Assembly (NCBI RefSeq): GCF_024713945.1
Contig: NC_134684.1
Span: 1,035,001 to 1,099,000, forward strand
DNA from: Dermatophagoides farinae
Taxonomy: Eukaryota; Arthropoda; Arachnida; Sarcoptiformes; Pyroglyphidae
Direction: 5' to 3'
Length of the DNA: 64,000 bases
The notes beneath the pieces are model-generated. The model saw only the letters and a program-made list of their open reading frames with translations, was not told the origin of the DNA and ran no database searches. Position numbers and translations under genes: made by a program. How positions within the stretch are numbered: position 1 is the first letter of the stretch; the number at the start of each line of letters is the position of its first letter. Positions 47,601 through 62,600 of this stretch are shown here, in pieces.

Positions 47601-50600
47601 CCGCTTTTTTCTACCATTTGGGTTTTGTTTTTGTTGTTGTTGTTGTTGTGCATGGTTCATAATTGCAAATATGGAAAAAAGTTTTTCATGTAAATTCGCC
47701 ACCGGTTACTCGTCATACACAAACACACCCTTTTGAGAAATATTCTATGGGTTTTTTTCACTCTCTCTTTTTCCATGATAAATTTTTATGGAATTTCGTT
47801 TTTTTTTTTTTGGTATTTAATATGTCATAGTCAATTATTCTTGGTTGGTTTTTTCATCATTGTCGTCAAAAATAGACCTTGTCAAAACTCATTATCAAAT
47901 CCATATGGTTTTTCGTTTGGTCGATTGCCATCGGGCAATTATGTGTGTGGCCATCCTTTTGGCCATTTATTAATCAGAATCATTATAATATTTGGATCGT
48001 AGTCAACCAACTCACTTAGCCATTTCATCGAAATTCACTATTGCAGCTGCCTATTTTTGTTGTTGTTATTGTTTTTCAATGTTTTTATTATTGACCAAAC
48101 AACAATATATTTCTATCCATATGGAACAACAACAACAACAATAACAACTCCACCTTAAGCTACAATTAATGTCCCGTTTTTCTTTTTTTTTTTGGTTTTA
48201 TATCAGTCGTGGGTGTGTGTATCAGGTCCATCAATTCTACTGATTACTTTCATTGGTAGGCGCATTAGTGATAGTTTGTCATTCATTCATTCATTCATTT
48301 GTGGACAATATATATTGAAAGCGATTAGCAGCCAGTCTGACCGATGGTCAGCCATTTTTTTCTTTAGAAACGTGTTGTTGTTCCTGCATTATTGTCAAAA
48401 TGTAATTAATAAAGTCCTTTTTGCCTGAAATGGATCTTTTCTGTAGTTTCTATTCGATGATCCTTTTTTGGGTCTATGAATGAATGAATCCGGCAATTTT
48501 TTTTTTTGTTGTTGGCTAAATCAAGCTTTATGGGTTTTTTCTTTCTTTTTTTTCTTTCATTCTCAATGAGACACAATGTGTAATGTGCACAGAATTAGAA
48601 ATGAATCCTAATAGGATTTCGTTCGTTCGTTCGTTGTATGTATGTTTGTGTGATGATGGTGAAATACCACGTTGGAACGATCCAAAACTGTTATAAAAAA
48701 AACCCGTCAGCCAGCTGCCACCACTACTACCATCATTTCATATTATACAATATAATAACCTATGACTCGATCTTTGGGATCTTACCAGTCACATCCATGT
48801 GGGTGAGGCCAGAGATATTTTACCATTGATAAAATTCTGACGCAATTTTTTCTGTTTTCTCTGTTATTCAATATAATAGCTTTAGCCTGAGTAAAAATGA
48901 AAATAAAAACGAAATAAATAAATAAGTAAAAAATTCAAACACGAGAATGTTTGATTTTTTTTCCTCTGTATGTGTATTATGATTATATTCCATTTCACGT
49001 TCATTCTCATTCACATTCATTCATATGTATAGATTATTCACATAACGTTAGTGTTTTTCTCTTGGGACTTTTGTGTGCAAGAAAAAAAAATCGATTCAAT
49101 ATGATCAAGTTCAATCGATTGACATGTTCTCGTTGATGTCAATGTCGATGATGATGAGGTGATAGACACAACTTTTTTTTTACACGGTGCAAGTCGTTTC
49201 ATTTTTTTTTATCATTCATATAGATATAGATATTATTAACTGGTGTGTGGATCTTTTCTTTTTTTTGTTCTCTGGTTGGTTCCATATCAATTGATCCATC
49301 ATATACACATACACGCACACGCACTATATTAAGACATTGTTTACATAAACATCCTAAGAAATACAACTCTTGGGTTTCTCTGTGTATTTATTCTCTGTTT
49401 TGCTGGTTTTTTTTTTGTTCTTTCAGAAACAACTCTCATCATCATCATCCAAACAATTCTGTTGATCATTCATTCATTCCACAGTCAATTCGATTTAAAT
49501 TCCCAAATGAACGACCATCGAATCCACCCAATAAAAACAATATGTTTTCGTTTAGTTTTTTTTCATTTAAAAAGTTTAAAAAGTTTTTTTTTTTTTTTTG
49601 TGTGTGTGTTCAAAACTTAAATTATCTGGTTTGTCTAAGATGAAGAATTTTTCGTTGTTTAAAAAAAGAGAGGGAGAGAGTTTTTCTTTCACCATTCATT
49701 TTATAAGCAAAGAATAAAGAGATGGTGATGAACTTTTTTTCTGGTTCTGGGTCCTTGTTTTTTTTCTGCTGATCATCATCAACATTTAATGTTTTTTGAT
49801 TATTTATTATTATTATTAAAAGGACTTGTTAGGAGTTGTAAGTTCATTCATTTTCACTTTGTTGATGTGTTTAATTTAAAACAAAAACATCACACACACA
49901 CACGTTCTCGCATAGAGAACAGGAATTTTTTTTTTCTTGAATGAAAACGAAAAACTTAAAGTTTCTTTTGATCGAATGAAGATTCATTGAATGTAGAATC
50001 ATCATTATCAATGTGTGTGTGTGTGTGTGAAAAGTACGTGACAATTATAATGGTGTCGAAGATTTTTTTTTCAGCAACCAAGAAAATCGAACTTCGATGC
50101 TCGATAAATCCTTGTTTTCGATCATGATGATGATGATCTTATCCATTGGAACCTTTGAATACACACACACACACACACAGTGTTCTTATCAAACTTTTTT
50201 TTCATTTGGAAAAAAAATGAATGGACAAGAGAAAACAAAAATCTAAAAACTTTTTTTTTCTTGTCCATTTTGTTTGCTTGCTTTGCTATTTTTTTTTTTT
50301 TTTGTTGTCGCTGGTTAATAGTTTTTTTTTCATATATTATGGGCGACCAGTATTAAAAAAAAATGAAAGTTTCAGTTGACCATTTGATTTTCTATCTCTC
50401 TCTTTTTTTGTGTGTCCATTCCATTATCTCAGTGTGTGTGTGTGTGTATGTGAATTTTGTTTGTATGGATGTAACGATGTATGAATGAATGAATGAAACT
50501 AGCCATAAACTAAATGAATCTAAATTGTGTTTGTCTGGCTATTTTATATGCTGCAAAATGAAAATAAAAATAAAACTCTTTATGCCTGAAAAAAAATGAT

Positions 50601-53600
50601 TTCCATGTTTGTTTGTAATAAAAACTGACCAAAGAAAAAAAAATATAAATGTCATTGCATGGTCAATGTCTTTTAGTGTGTGTGTGTGTTTAGTTTATGT
50701 AGTCGCCGATCAAGGCTGCCTGCTGTGTTGTTTGTTTGTTGTTTGCATGTTTATATTATATGATGATGTCGATGTTGATGACCAGAAAAATAAAAATTTT
50801 TGATGATGAAAAACACATAAAGATCAGATCAGACTAAATCCTATGGCTCAACAAAAAAAAACGACAACAAATGGTTGGTTGGTTGGTTAAGACCCCATAT
50901 TTGAAATCGATGTAATTCAACGAATTGATCACGTCATGTGTGTTGTCTGTCCTTTTTTTTGGGGGGGGGGTTTGATTATCAAACTTGACAGAGAAGAAAT
51001 TTTTTTTTTTTTCGTTGACACGTGCTTGACATTCGTCAATGACTGTGTATGTGTGTGTGTGACACTATACAGAATGTTTTATTTGTTTTAATCAGCATAA
51101 TTGTCCAGTAGCTTCTTAAATATTTGTCACGCATAACAGCATTACAGCCATATTATAATTATTTGATTGACCGACAACGACTACGATGACGATGATGGTG
51201 ATTATCAAGAATTGTAGAAAAGAAACGAGAGAAATATGTTAATATGTCTGTAAACAATCAAAAATGTTGACCAATTCAAATGCCATGTCTTTTTTTTGGT
51301 TTAGAAAAATCCCATCAAATCATTATTGGTGGTACATGAAATGACAATTTCCATAACTGGTAATAATCGATCAAACATTTTTTTGTGGTGCTGGTGAATG
51401 ACCAAATTATTTGCTTTGCTTATCTTAAAACTTGGCAAAAAAAAAGACAAAGTTACACTTGCTTGTTACACACCTAAATGAATGAATTGAAGGGAAAAAT
51501 TATTTTTCTGCTTCGTTTATTTCAATGAAATCATGAAATGAAAATGAAAAAAAAAATTTTTGATTCATTCACTCAATTGAAAGTAATAAAAATAGAACCA
51601 GAATTTTGTTGAATGAATGAACGGAATCATTTTGAATTTCCGTTTTCAATTTTCAATTTCTAGTTGTTGTTACAATTGGATTCTAAATTCTCTTGTATAT
51701 TGAATAATTAGCATCATCATCATCAATGTTCGATCATTATTAGTTTCAATCGATCTATTATAGTAGTATAATCGATTCTTGTATGTCATCATCATGAATT
51801 CTTGTTGTTTGAGTGAATGAGTAAATGCTGGTTTTGCTTTTTTCATTTATAATGACAATCGTTTGGAATAAATTCTTAGGACACCAATATATATGAGAAT
51901 ATATGTTGTCTCTATTCAAGACAAGTAAACATTTATTTATTTATTTTTTTCTTTCATTTATATATATGGTTCATATGGTTTTGGTTGATGATGGTGACAA
52001 TATAATTTATGAGTCACACACACACACGCACACATATAGAGTGTCATTATTGTTTCATCGATTCATTCGATTTGATTCTTTACTTTTGTGTGTCGGATAG
52101 TGTGTGTGTCAAACTTTTTTTTTATACTTGGCCATTTATTTAGTTTGGAATTTTGGCAATTTTTTTTCTTCTTACTCGAATCAAATCGAACGTGTGTGTC
52201 TGGTCTGTTTCATTTTTGTTCTGTTGATGATGATGATGATGATGATGATTAGGGACGACACACGTTTTTTTTCTCACTTCAAACCAGTATGTCGATTATT
52301 ATGTGACGTTAATTTCGATTGGTAAAAAAAAATTGATTGATTAATTTCAAAATGAGATTTGATGATTCAATTGCGTATTCAATTTGATGAATCGATTTTT
52401 TTTTGTTCATTTTGATTGCCTTTAGGCTTTTTTTTCTTTAGTGACTAATGATTTATAATTGAATTAATTTCGGAATGATGATAGGCGGCAAACAAAGTTT
52501 TCAACCCTTTTGATCTAATCATTACGGGAGTGTTTGTGTATCAATAGTGGTTATTTTCTACCCAAATTTTGTTTTCATTATAATTTGATATATGCAACAA
52601 CAACTAAACCGGAATCTTTTGTTTCATTTTCAAACTTTCTTTTTTTTGTTTGTTTTTCATACCCGGACAGTATGTCGTTCGTCGACCTATTCTTGTTATT
52701 ATTCTGGTATTAGAGTGGTGGTGGTGCTGGTGGAAAGCTTTATTTTTTGTTGTTGTTGTTGTTGTCATTTTGAATCTGATAAATGTCATGCTATCATCCT
52801 GTATGGCTGATAAGAAGAAGGGTCATGACATTGTTCGTTCTTCGGAGAGAGAGAAAGATCAATGTCATCAGCTTTATATGCATGATGATGATGATGCTTT
52901 AACTTGATTTTTTTTTTTTTTTTTTTTTTGGTTTTGTTTTGTTTTTTCCAAAAAGTTTCATTTTTTTTACAGCATAATGTAATTTGTTGATTATGATGAT
53001 GATGACTTGTATTCATCGCATTTTGCTCTCTCTTGCTCTCAATAGTATCATAGTGACATCCTGTAATTGTGTTTGAATTTTACAATGCAATAATTCACCA
53101 CTCGATTTGAATCGAATACAATTGTTCCGGGTAAATAAAATAATGATGATGATGATGATCATAAGTATATCCTATATATTAATGTTCATTTGTATTTGAA
53201 TTTTCAATTTCAATTTTCATTTTGCTTTGAGAGCTAAAGATATGATGTGAATGGATAGAATTTGTTTTATTGTTGTTGTTGCTGATTCAACCCATCATTT
53301 TTTTTGTTGTCGTTGAAAAACTTTCTTTTTTTGCGATTATTATTGTTCCACAATGTGTTGTTTAACAACAGAACGGGTATAATAATAATTTTACCCCTAT
53401 TGCCCATTGATGATGATGTTATAAAAACGAATCGATTGAACCCATGGTAATAAAAATATTCTTATTGATCATCATCATCTTAATAATATCTTTTCATATA
53501 TAATATAATAGCCATTTTGTGTATGTCATCTATTATCATGTCTTTATCATCATCATCATCATCATCATCATTATCGATTATAATCGATTATGGTGTAAAA

Positions 53601-56600
53601 TTTATCCATCACACACTGTGTATGTGTGTGTGTGTGTATGTCGATAACGATGAAGATGTTTAGCTGGACAATAACTAAATACAATCTATTTTCGCTTCCC
53701 CAAAAAAAATTTTTTTTTTTTTTGGCTAGCTAGAATGTCTTTGATCGAATCGTTATGGGATTTCAATGCTTTTTTTCAAGAATTGAAAGAAAAAAAAAGA
53801 GAAAAAAACTGAATTGGATGTATGTGTATTGTTTGATTAGAATTTGTGCAAACATACACACACACCCACACATCTGGTTCATGAATTGTTTTTGCCGTTG
53901 TTGTTGTTGAATCAACAAAATTACAAACAGATTCCGGAATCTTCATATATGGCAATGTATTTGGTCCAATGTTGTTCATATGCGCGGGTTTTTTTCATTT
54001 TGTTTTCTTTATCGATTTTTTTTGTTGTTGTTGTTGTTGTTGTAAACAAGACAAACCTAATGTTCATTTGTTCTGTATATATAAACAATGATTATTATTG
54101 TATTTAAAGTATTTCGACTTTATAAACAATTGAAATCATTATGTTGATGATGATGATGATGATTTTCTGACGACGACCACGATGAAAACAGCAAAAACAG
54201 TCTTTTCATTTGGTCGCTCCAAAAAAAAATTCGTTTTTTTGACTTGACTTGTATATCGGTTGGTCATTTTTTTTCTGATTTGGTCGAACAGAAGATAAAA
54301 AATCGAAATCACCATTCATTTGGAATTGAATTCTGGCTAAATCTGGTTATATTTGAATTTTTTTTTCTAAATATAAAAAAATTCTGTATGATCATTTGAC
54401 CGGTTTATATATGTTCGAATGAATGAATGAATACAATGTACGGCTAAACATAGCCGATTCTTTTGAATTCAAGCGATTTATAGACATATAAGGCTATTCT
54501 TCTTTTTTTCTTTGTTTTCAAATTCCATATTGATTCCATTGAGCTTTTGAATTTGAAATTCCACGATGAATAAATGAATGAATGAATGAATTTGATTTAA
54601 GAAGCTTTATTCTCTCTTTGTCTTTATTTTATTGTTTATAAAATGCAAGAAAAAAATCCTTACTTGATGATGATGATGTGATGGCAGTATTTTTTTTTTT
54701 TTTTTGTTCTGATTTAATTTCACCACTAGTTCGTCATTCTCCACAGAGATTGAATATGTGTATGTGTGTGTGTGTGTGTTTGGAACTTTATTCAATGAGA
54801 ATTTCAAATTAAATCTAATTTGTTGGAAAATTTTCGTAGTTGTTGTTGTTGTTGTTTTTGTTGTTCATTTCCTTCCTATCTAAATCAATCTCCGTTGTTG
54901 GATTTTTTCTGTTTTGTTTTGTTTTGTTTTTGTTTTTCACATCACTCTTTTTGTGAAATCATGGAATTCATAGTCGTTGGTCGTTGTTATTTGCGCCATT
55001 CAATCAAATTATCTTATGGTCGACTAATAATGATGATGATGGTATTGTGTAATGCTGTATTGTGTACATTGTTGACTTGAAATTTTTTTTTCTCCTATTT
55101 GTATCCAAATTTTAGCAGCATGATGAACTTCAAATACACACTAATACACATCTGCTGACAATCTAAACACACATACACACACACTCGAAGAATCTTTGAA
55201 TTTTTTTTTTGTTTTGTTTTGGCATCAATATCGGTCTCTGTGTGTTCCAAACACTACTGTATACGGTATTTCGAAATATATAAATGTTTTATTAGCCTAC
55301 TGATATGGGTAACAAGAAAAAAAATTTTTTTTTTTATTTTATCGAAAAATTGTGTTTTGTTATTCTCTTGGATTTTGTTGTTAAAGTTGATACTTTGTAC
55401 AACTTTCCATTATCCACGAATCAACCAAATGAAATGTGATTCGATTTCTAGTTTTGTTTTTTGTTTTGTTTTGTTTTTTTTTCTTTTTTGATTTGTGTGA
55501 TTTAAAGTTTGTTTCAACGAATCGATTTTTTGTCGATATATCCAATATAATACCTAGAAAAATCCTACACACACACACACACACACACATTTGTTCACGC
55601 AGAATTTGATAACGAAAAAAAATTTTTTATCTTTTTCCATTGTTCTCAATGTTTGTATCGACCACAATTTGTTTTCGTTTTTTTTTCTAAAAAAAAAATT
55701 CACAAAGAATTCAATTTTTTCAATTTTCTACATTTCTACATTCCACTTGCAGAAAAAAACATTACACGATACGGATAAGTAGCTATTATTGGCTGCTGAA
55801 TTATAAAATAAGATGAATCGTAAAAGTTTACAGTATTATCAAGTGCATAGAATAAATTCTGTGACGAAGAATTGATGATGTTGATGGTGATGATGATAAA
55901 AATAAAACCATTATAACAACAACAATAAAAATGAATTTTTTTCCATTCATTCATTCTTCTATGTGAATGCGGCCGTATTCAATCGCTTCATTTGATATTT
56001 ATAGATCACCAAAGTTTTTTCTGTGTGTGTGTGTGTGTGTGTACGTACGTTATATAAAATGATAAATCGAATAAATTGAAGAATCATCATCATCATCTGG
56101 TAAAGATTCTGTGGCCTGTTTTTTTTTCTTTCTGTTTTACCCGGTTTTTTTTCTATTTATTTATAGAAACATTCCATCTTCTTTCATTCATTAGGATTGT
56201 TTTCTCTCGAAGAAATGTTGATGATGATGATGATGATGTTTTCTTATTTCATCTATGTGTTGCATGACTTTCTTTTTTTTCGATTCTGTCCGATTCTTGT
56301 CATTGCATCTGCATTAAATCATTGTTACTATACTATTGTTGTTGTTGTCGTTTCTTTTCGTTTTAGAATTGCCCAATTAATTATTAATCAATTCGACAAG
56401 TATCGAAACCGGCCTATTTAATATATACAGAGATAGAGATGGATACGAATTTTCGTTTTTCGTTTTTTTTTGTGTTCATGTCAGCAAATTTCTTTTTATC
56501 GTCGTTGTTATTGTTATCGTTCAACGATTGTAAGGTCGTTGATACATGAATGAAATGAGATGTATATATGTGATATACTAGCCCTTAGTCGTTCGTTGTT

Positions 56601-59600
56601 GTTGTCATGTGCATTCGATGAGGTTTATTGTAAATTTTTTCAATTCAATTCAATTCATTTTTTCTCAAAATTCAATACATTAATGTTATCTTTCAAATTG
56701 AATGACATGCCTTTATCAGGATTCGTTTTTTTAAAGAATATATGTTACCCCCAATGTGACCCCCTCCTTAGTATTATAATTCCGTATATATTAGAATCTG
56801 CTGCAGTTGAATTCAAATTTGTACAAGAATAAAAATATACAGCCAGCACCTTTGTATCTGATCGATTGAATTTTAATTACATTTACGTTTTTGTTATTAT
56901 CGTTGATGGTGATGGTTTCTTTTTTATCTTTTCTCTTCTCTTTTTTTTTTTTTTTTTTTTTGGTTCTATGATTTCGAACCGTTATCAAACTGCTGCTCAC
57001 TTTTATAGACGACTATAGAAAAGAATCGTTTTTTTTTCTCTTTGTTCAGCATACCCACTCATACTGAGGTTATAGGCATCAAGAATTACAAACTAAGCAA
57101 CCACAAAACAGAATAGAAAAAAAAGTTGATTTCAAACCGGCAACAACAACAACAACATGAGAAGAAAAGTCATTTCCTATTTTTTTTTATAGCCTGATGA
57201 ACTGCAGCAATTTTCTAAATCGACCATATAATCATCATCAAATAGTCAAGTTTGGCTATAAGAATCGAGAAGAGATGTGATTATTAAAACACACATACAC
57301 ACACACGAATACTAAAATTTCAAGGGTATCATGTAATAAAAAAAAAATGCTGCAAAATGGTCATGATGATGATCGTTTTTTTTTTGCCCGCAGTGTTGAT
57401 GTTCCGTGACCATCAACCATACATTGCTTGTTTTCATTCAAAAAAAAATTTTTTATGTTCCAGATGGAAAAATAAAAGAAAATCCTCACTGAAAACAACA
57501 CAAACACAGACAAACAAATAAAACAGAATTCAATTGATTGAGTATGTGTGTGTGTGTGTGTGTGTGTGGAGACAAAATATTCAATCATTCGAATGTTGTT
57601 GAAATTGAAATGATCGAAAATTGAAAGCGAACCAAAACTGATCTATAGAGAGATGAAAAAGAAAAAAAAATTGGAAAATCAAAAACAAAAAAAAAATTGA
57701 ATTATTCATATAATAAGATGTCTTTTCGTTTCCTCATAACATGTGAATATGAATGGACTTTGATAAAAAAAAAGATGGATGGATGGATGATCTATGCCGA
57801 GGGTTTTTGTGTCTGTGTATGTAACAAAACGACATTTCTTCGACATTTTTTTTCATATGAATCGTCTCTGTATGTGTGTGTATGTGGTTATGGAATGCAC
57901 CATCATTCATTCAATTTTTTTTTTTTGGTTCAAACGACGAAATCGAAAACCTTTTCAAATGATGATGAAACGGTTCAATGAACAGAATACCATTTGGATT
58001 TTTTTTTTATTTCTATTTCCATCATCTTCGTTCGTTTGTTGTTGTTGTTGTTGTTGTTGATCGATTGACGGAATCGATTCCTTTAGTTTTTTTTGTGTGT
58101 GTGTGTGTAATGATTTTTTATTGCCGCGTTCAATAATAATAAAAATATTTATCTTCTTCACGCTTTCTTTCTTTTTCTATCTCTATAAAAATGATGATGA
58201 TGGTGGTGATTATAAATTGCATTAACCATTCAACCAGATCTAAACATTAAACCACTGATCGAACAAATGAATGAATAAATTCTTTTTGGTCCATTTCAGC
58301 AGGATTCCAGCAGGTTCTATTTCGTAGATAGATAGAATTCTAATCATCGTTTACATTATTATATATCCACACGGTTGTTATTGTTGTTTATGATAATGAG
58401 ATTTTTCTTTTTCTTTTATTTTTGGTTCATATCTATGAAACACCACCCAATAAACAACAAATGAATGGATGGCTTTTTTTTCACTATTAATACCCACCAC
58501 CATGGTGTGTTTATCCTGTGTGTGTGTGTGTGTGGAATGAAAAAACAAAAATTCTTCCTTGTATCATTACCTTCTATTTATATTCTGTATCACATACTTA
58601 GCCTGAATGAAAATTAACAGTTAATTAATTATCTTATGCTCAGTATGCATAATTCCACCATGGTAGTAGAATTGTTTTTTTGTAATGAAATGACCCGATT
58701 ATGTGTGAAATATAATAGTTATGATGATGATGATACTGATATTGTCGACATTTTTTTTTGCACAAAAGTTTCACGGTTCCAGGTTCCTGAATTCTGAATT
58801 TTTTTTTGTTCCCGTCATCATCATCAAACTCATCATCCATGCGAATAATTATGTATACTTTCAGATGAATATTTACAATAGAATCCTAGTGTATATCATC
58901 ATCATCATTGATGTGAATGTTCAATGTTCATTTCATTTCATTTCATCTAATCATCATCATTATGAATAATTTCATTTTGATTCTTTATTCATTTTTCTAA
59001 ACAGTAAACTCATTTTATTCAGATTCTTAATTTCTTTTACAACTGTGGCTGTGTATGTTTTCTCTTGTTATTCGCTTGAGATGATTACAATATTTTCAAC
59101 ATTGAATATATCAATCTTGAAAGTTGTTCTTGAACGTTTCGTTTGAGTTTATTATAAAATTCTTGTTATTTGCAAATTTCAACCGATTCTGAATCGATTC
59201 CTTATTCTTGAGCACGTTTATATTGTCAAGTACTGTTGTTATTGCTGTTGAGTAGTTCATGTCTGAATTGAAACTTGGAATATTTTGTTTCCTATGCAAT
59301 ATGGTTGGTTATCATCATTTTTACTTAATTAAATAACTTGGCATTAATCGAATCATTTTTATTTCTGAGATTCACGAATAATCATATCGAATATTAATTG
59401 AAATTTCGTTTTTTTTTCTTTTCTTTTCTTTTCTTTTTTTCCCATTATGTAGATATTGATCAAAATTTTGGTGGTAATGAAAATGAAATGGATTTTGATA
59501 TGATGTTTGATCCATCATATACAAATAAACCGTTGAATGTTACTGTAAGATCAATGTCGACGACATCAATATCGATACATTGGCAATCACCATATGAAGA

Positions 59601-62600
59601 GCCACAAGGTTATAAAATAAAATTTCGTTTGAAAGGAAATAAAAAACAAGAAACCATTGTATTGGATTCATCTAATTATCATCATGAGCTTAAAAATCTA
59701 GAAAAAGCAACTAGCTATCAGATAAAATTGGCTGCAATCTATGGTAATGAAACTGGACCATTCACTGAATGGTATACAGTGGAAACATTGCAACGAGATC
59801 TAGATGAAACACAAGTACCTGATCAACCGGGTTCATTACGATTGAAACAGGATCATAGTTCAATACATTTATCGTGGACACCGCCTAAAAATCGAAATAT
59901 TGTTGTTCGTGGCTACACAATCGGTTGGGGTGAAGGTGTACCAGATCGATGGACATGGCGTGTACAAGGTGGTGATCAACGATCATATACCATAGAAAAT
60001 GCAACCATTTCAACTGAATATGTCATTAGTTTACGTGCTTATAATCTACGTGGTGAAGGTCAACCAATTTATGAAACAATCAAAATAACATTTGATCCAG
60101 ATAAAGATGATCAATTTGTAATGTTGCCACCAATTGGTCTGAAAACCACTGTTATATCATCATCGGCTATCGTTTTGGATTGGACAGATGCTTCACGTGA
60201 TTCTTCGTCATCAATACATCAAGACAATCGTTTTTATCTAATCCGTTATACAAATATTATCCATTCAAATTCACCACGATATCGTTATGCTAATACTACA
60301 AAACGTACATTTCTAGTTGAAGATTTAAAACCAAAAACACAATATGAATTTTCCGTCAAAGTGATCAAAAATAAACGTAATAGTACATGGAGTATGACCG
60401 TAGTGAATACCACACATGAAGCTGTACCATCAACACCGCCCAGAGATTTAACTATTGTACCATCATCAAATGATGATCCAACAACAATAAATATTCATTG
60501 GCAGCCACCTAAACAACCGAATGGTCAGATTACTGGCTATGTTATATTCTATACACAGGACAATACACAAGAAGATCGTGATTGGATAGTAAAAGTTATA
60601 TTTGGCGACAAATTGAATGCAATGCTAAATGGTTTACAATCATCCAGTGTTTATTATTTCAAAATACAAGCCCGAAATAATAAAGGCTATGGACCGTTAT
60701 CATCTGAAGTTTCATTTCGTACATTACCGGGTAATTTATCATAGGTTTTTTTTATCATAACAGAACAAACAAACAAAAAAAAATTCTATTCAATTTTCTT
60801 AGGTTGTGTGTTTGACTTTTTTTTTGTCATTGTATCGATTTTTTTTGGCTGCAATCTAAATAATGAAACACACACACACACACAAACAAACAAACACAAA
60901 TATGGCCAATTTATGTTATAGTTTAACATTTTGCCCATCAAAATGAATGAAAATTTCTATCTAGGGCAACAACAACAACAACAACAAAAACAACTTATTT
61001 ATGATTCAATTAATCAATCGTGCGATATGATCTTTTTATTCTGGATCGTTTTGCAATGCCCATTCTTTGATTTGATTCCAAATTAATTGTCTGATGTATG
61101 ATAAAGTCAAAGGAATAGTGTACTCATCATCTGTATTTTGTTGTTGTTGTTGTTGTTGTTGTTATTATAGATGATGTTTGCATTTTTTTATATTCATATC
61201 TTGAGAATCATTTTTGTTGTTGTTGTTGTTCTCTTGATTCGTTCAATTAATATTTGTTCTTTGATTGTAGATGTTTTGTTGTTGTTGTTGTTGTTGTTAT
61301 CCGAATCTTTATATATATTCTCATTATTCTCTTTATTATGATAAAGCGTAACAAACAACAACAACAACAAAAAAACTTTGATTCGATCGATAAGAGAAAT
61401 GCAATTCCTAAAGAATCGGAAATGTATAGAAACATTTATTGTTTTTCTCACATGCACTGATGTTTGATTTATGAAGTGCCATGCAATTTTTTTTTGTTCG
61501 TTCGTTCATTCCTTCCTGAACTTTCTTTTTTTTTTCTTTGGTGGCATCAGAATTTTTTATAGAATCATTAAAGATGTTATTATACACACGCTATATATAC
61601 GAATGGGTAATTTGAACATGTCGAAATAGTGTTTGCCGCTGTTTTTTTTGAATTCGAATGTGAGCTTCACTACTTTGCATTTTTGTTATTGAATTTCTTC
61701 ATAGCAAAATGAATCGATGAGTTGAGTTTTAAGAAAAAATTTTTTTCTTTTCAAGTTTTCTAATTAACATTAAAAATTTTTTTCATTTTGTGTGAGATCT
61801 CAGGAATAAAAATATCGGTCGTTACACAATGAATTATTCATCATAATTGTTCTTTTTTTTCATTTTTTTTTCGCTTTCCAATAATCGCCATTTGTGTGTG
61901 TGTGTGTGTGCATTTACTAATGATGATTTTTTCTTTTTCATTTTTTTCTTTCTCTCTCTCTCTCTCTTTCTTCTATTCATTTACTTTCACTATCACTATC
62001 ATCATTTGTCAATGTTTCTGGAATCTTGGCTATTTTTTTTCAATAATTAATGATTTTATAGCCACAATGAAAACACATACAACTAACGGTAAGTCATTTT
62101 AATTTCTAGTTGAATGGTATAAAACAAAAAAAATTTTTTTTTATTGTTTTTTTTCATCTTATTAAAATTTTCTAGGTTCAGATATTCAAATAAATCTATT
62201 CAGCTTGATCATCATTATTATTTCATGTATATCGATCATATTTCTTATTGGTATATTGAAAATTTATATATGTAAAAATGATAAAACAAACAATGAAACA
62301 ATGGGAAAAAATCGTAAAGGTTATATACCTACAGCCACTAGTCCTGGTGGTGGTGGTAAAAATACAAATTCTCGTATGATGAATAATATTCGTAATAATA
62401 ATGCTGGCACTGGTGGTGGTGGTGGTATGATGGAAAAACCACCGGATCTTTGGATTCATCATAGTGAACAAGTTGAAATGAAATTAATGGATAAAAACAA
62501 TGGTGATAATGATTCAAATGGTGGTGCATTATCAGTAAAAAATAATATTGAACAACCATTTGCTAAAATTAAAAAAACTAATTCAACTTATGGTATGAAT

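Noticed and set aside
48192-48428. A less repetitive 78-codon plus-strand frame
   Set aside because: No family motif, no conserved pattern and no matching splice phase to neighbouring exons of the DCC-like gene.
44079-59300. Dozens of 60-130 codon frames in the long intron
   Set aside because: All consist of microsatellite translations (poly-His, poly-Phe, TH or CV alternation) with no conserved motif and no splice partners.
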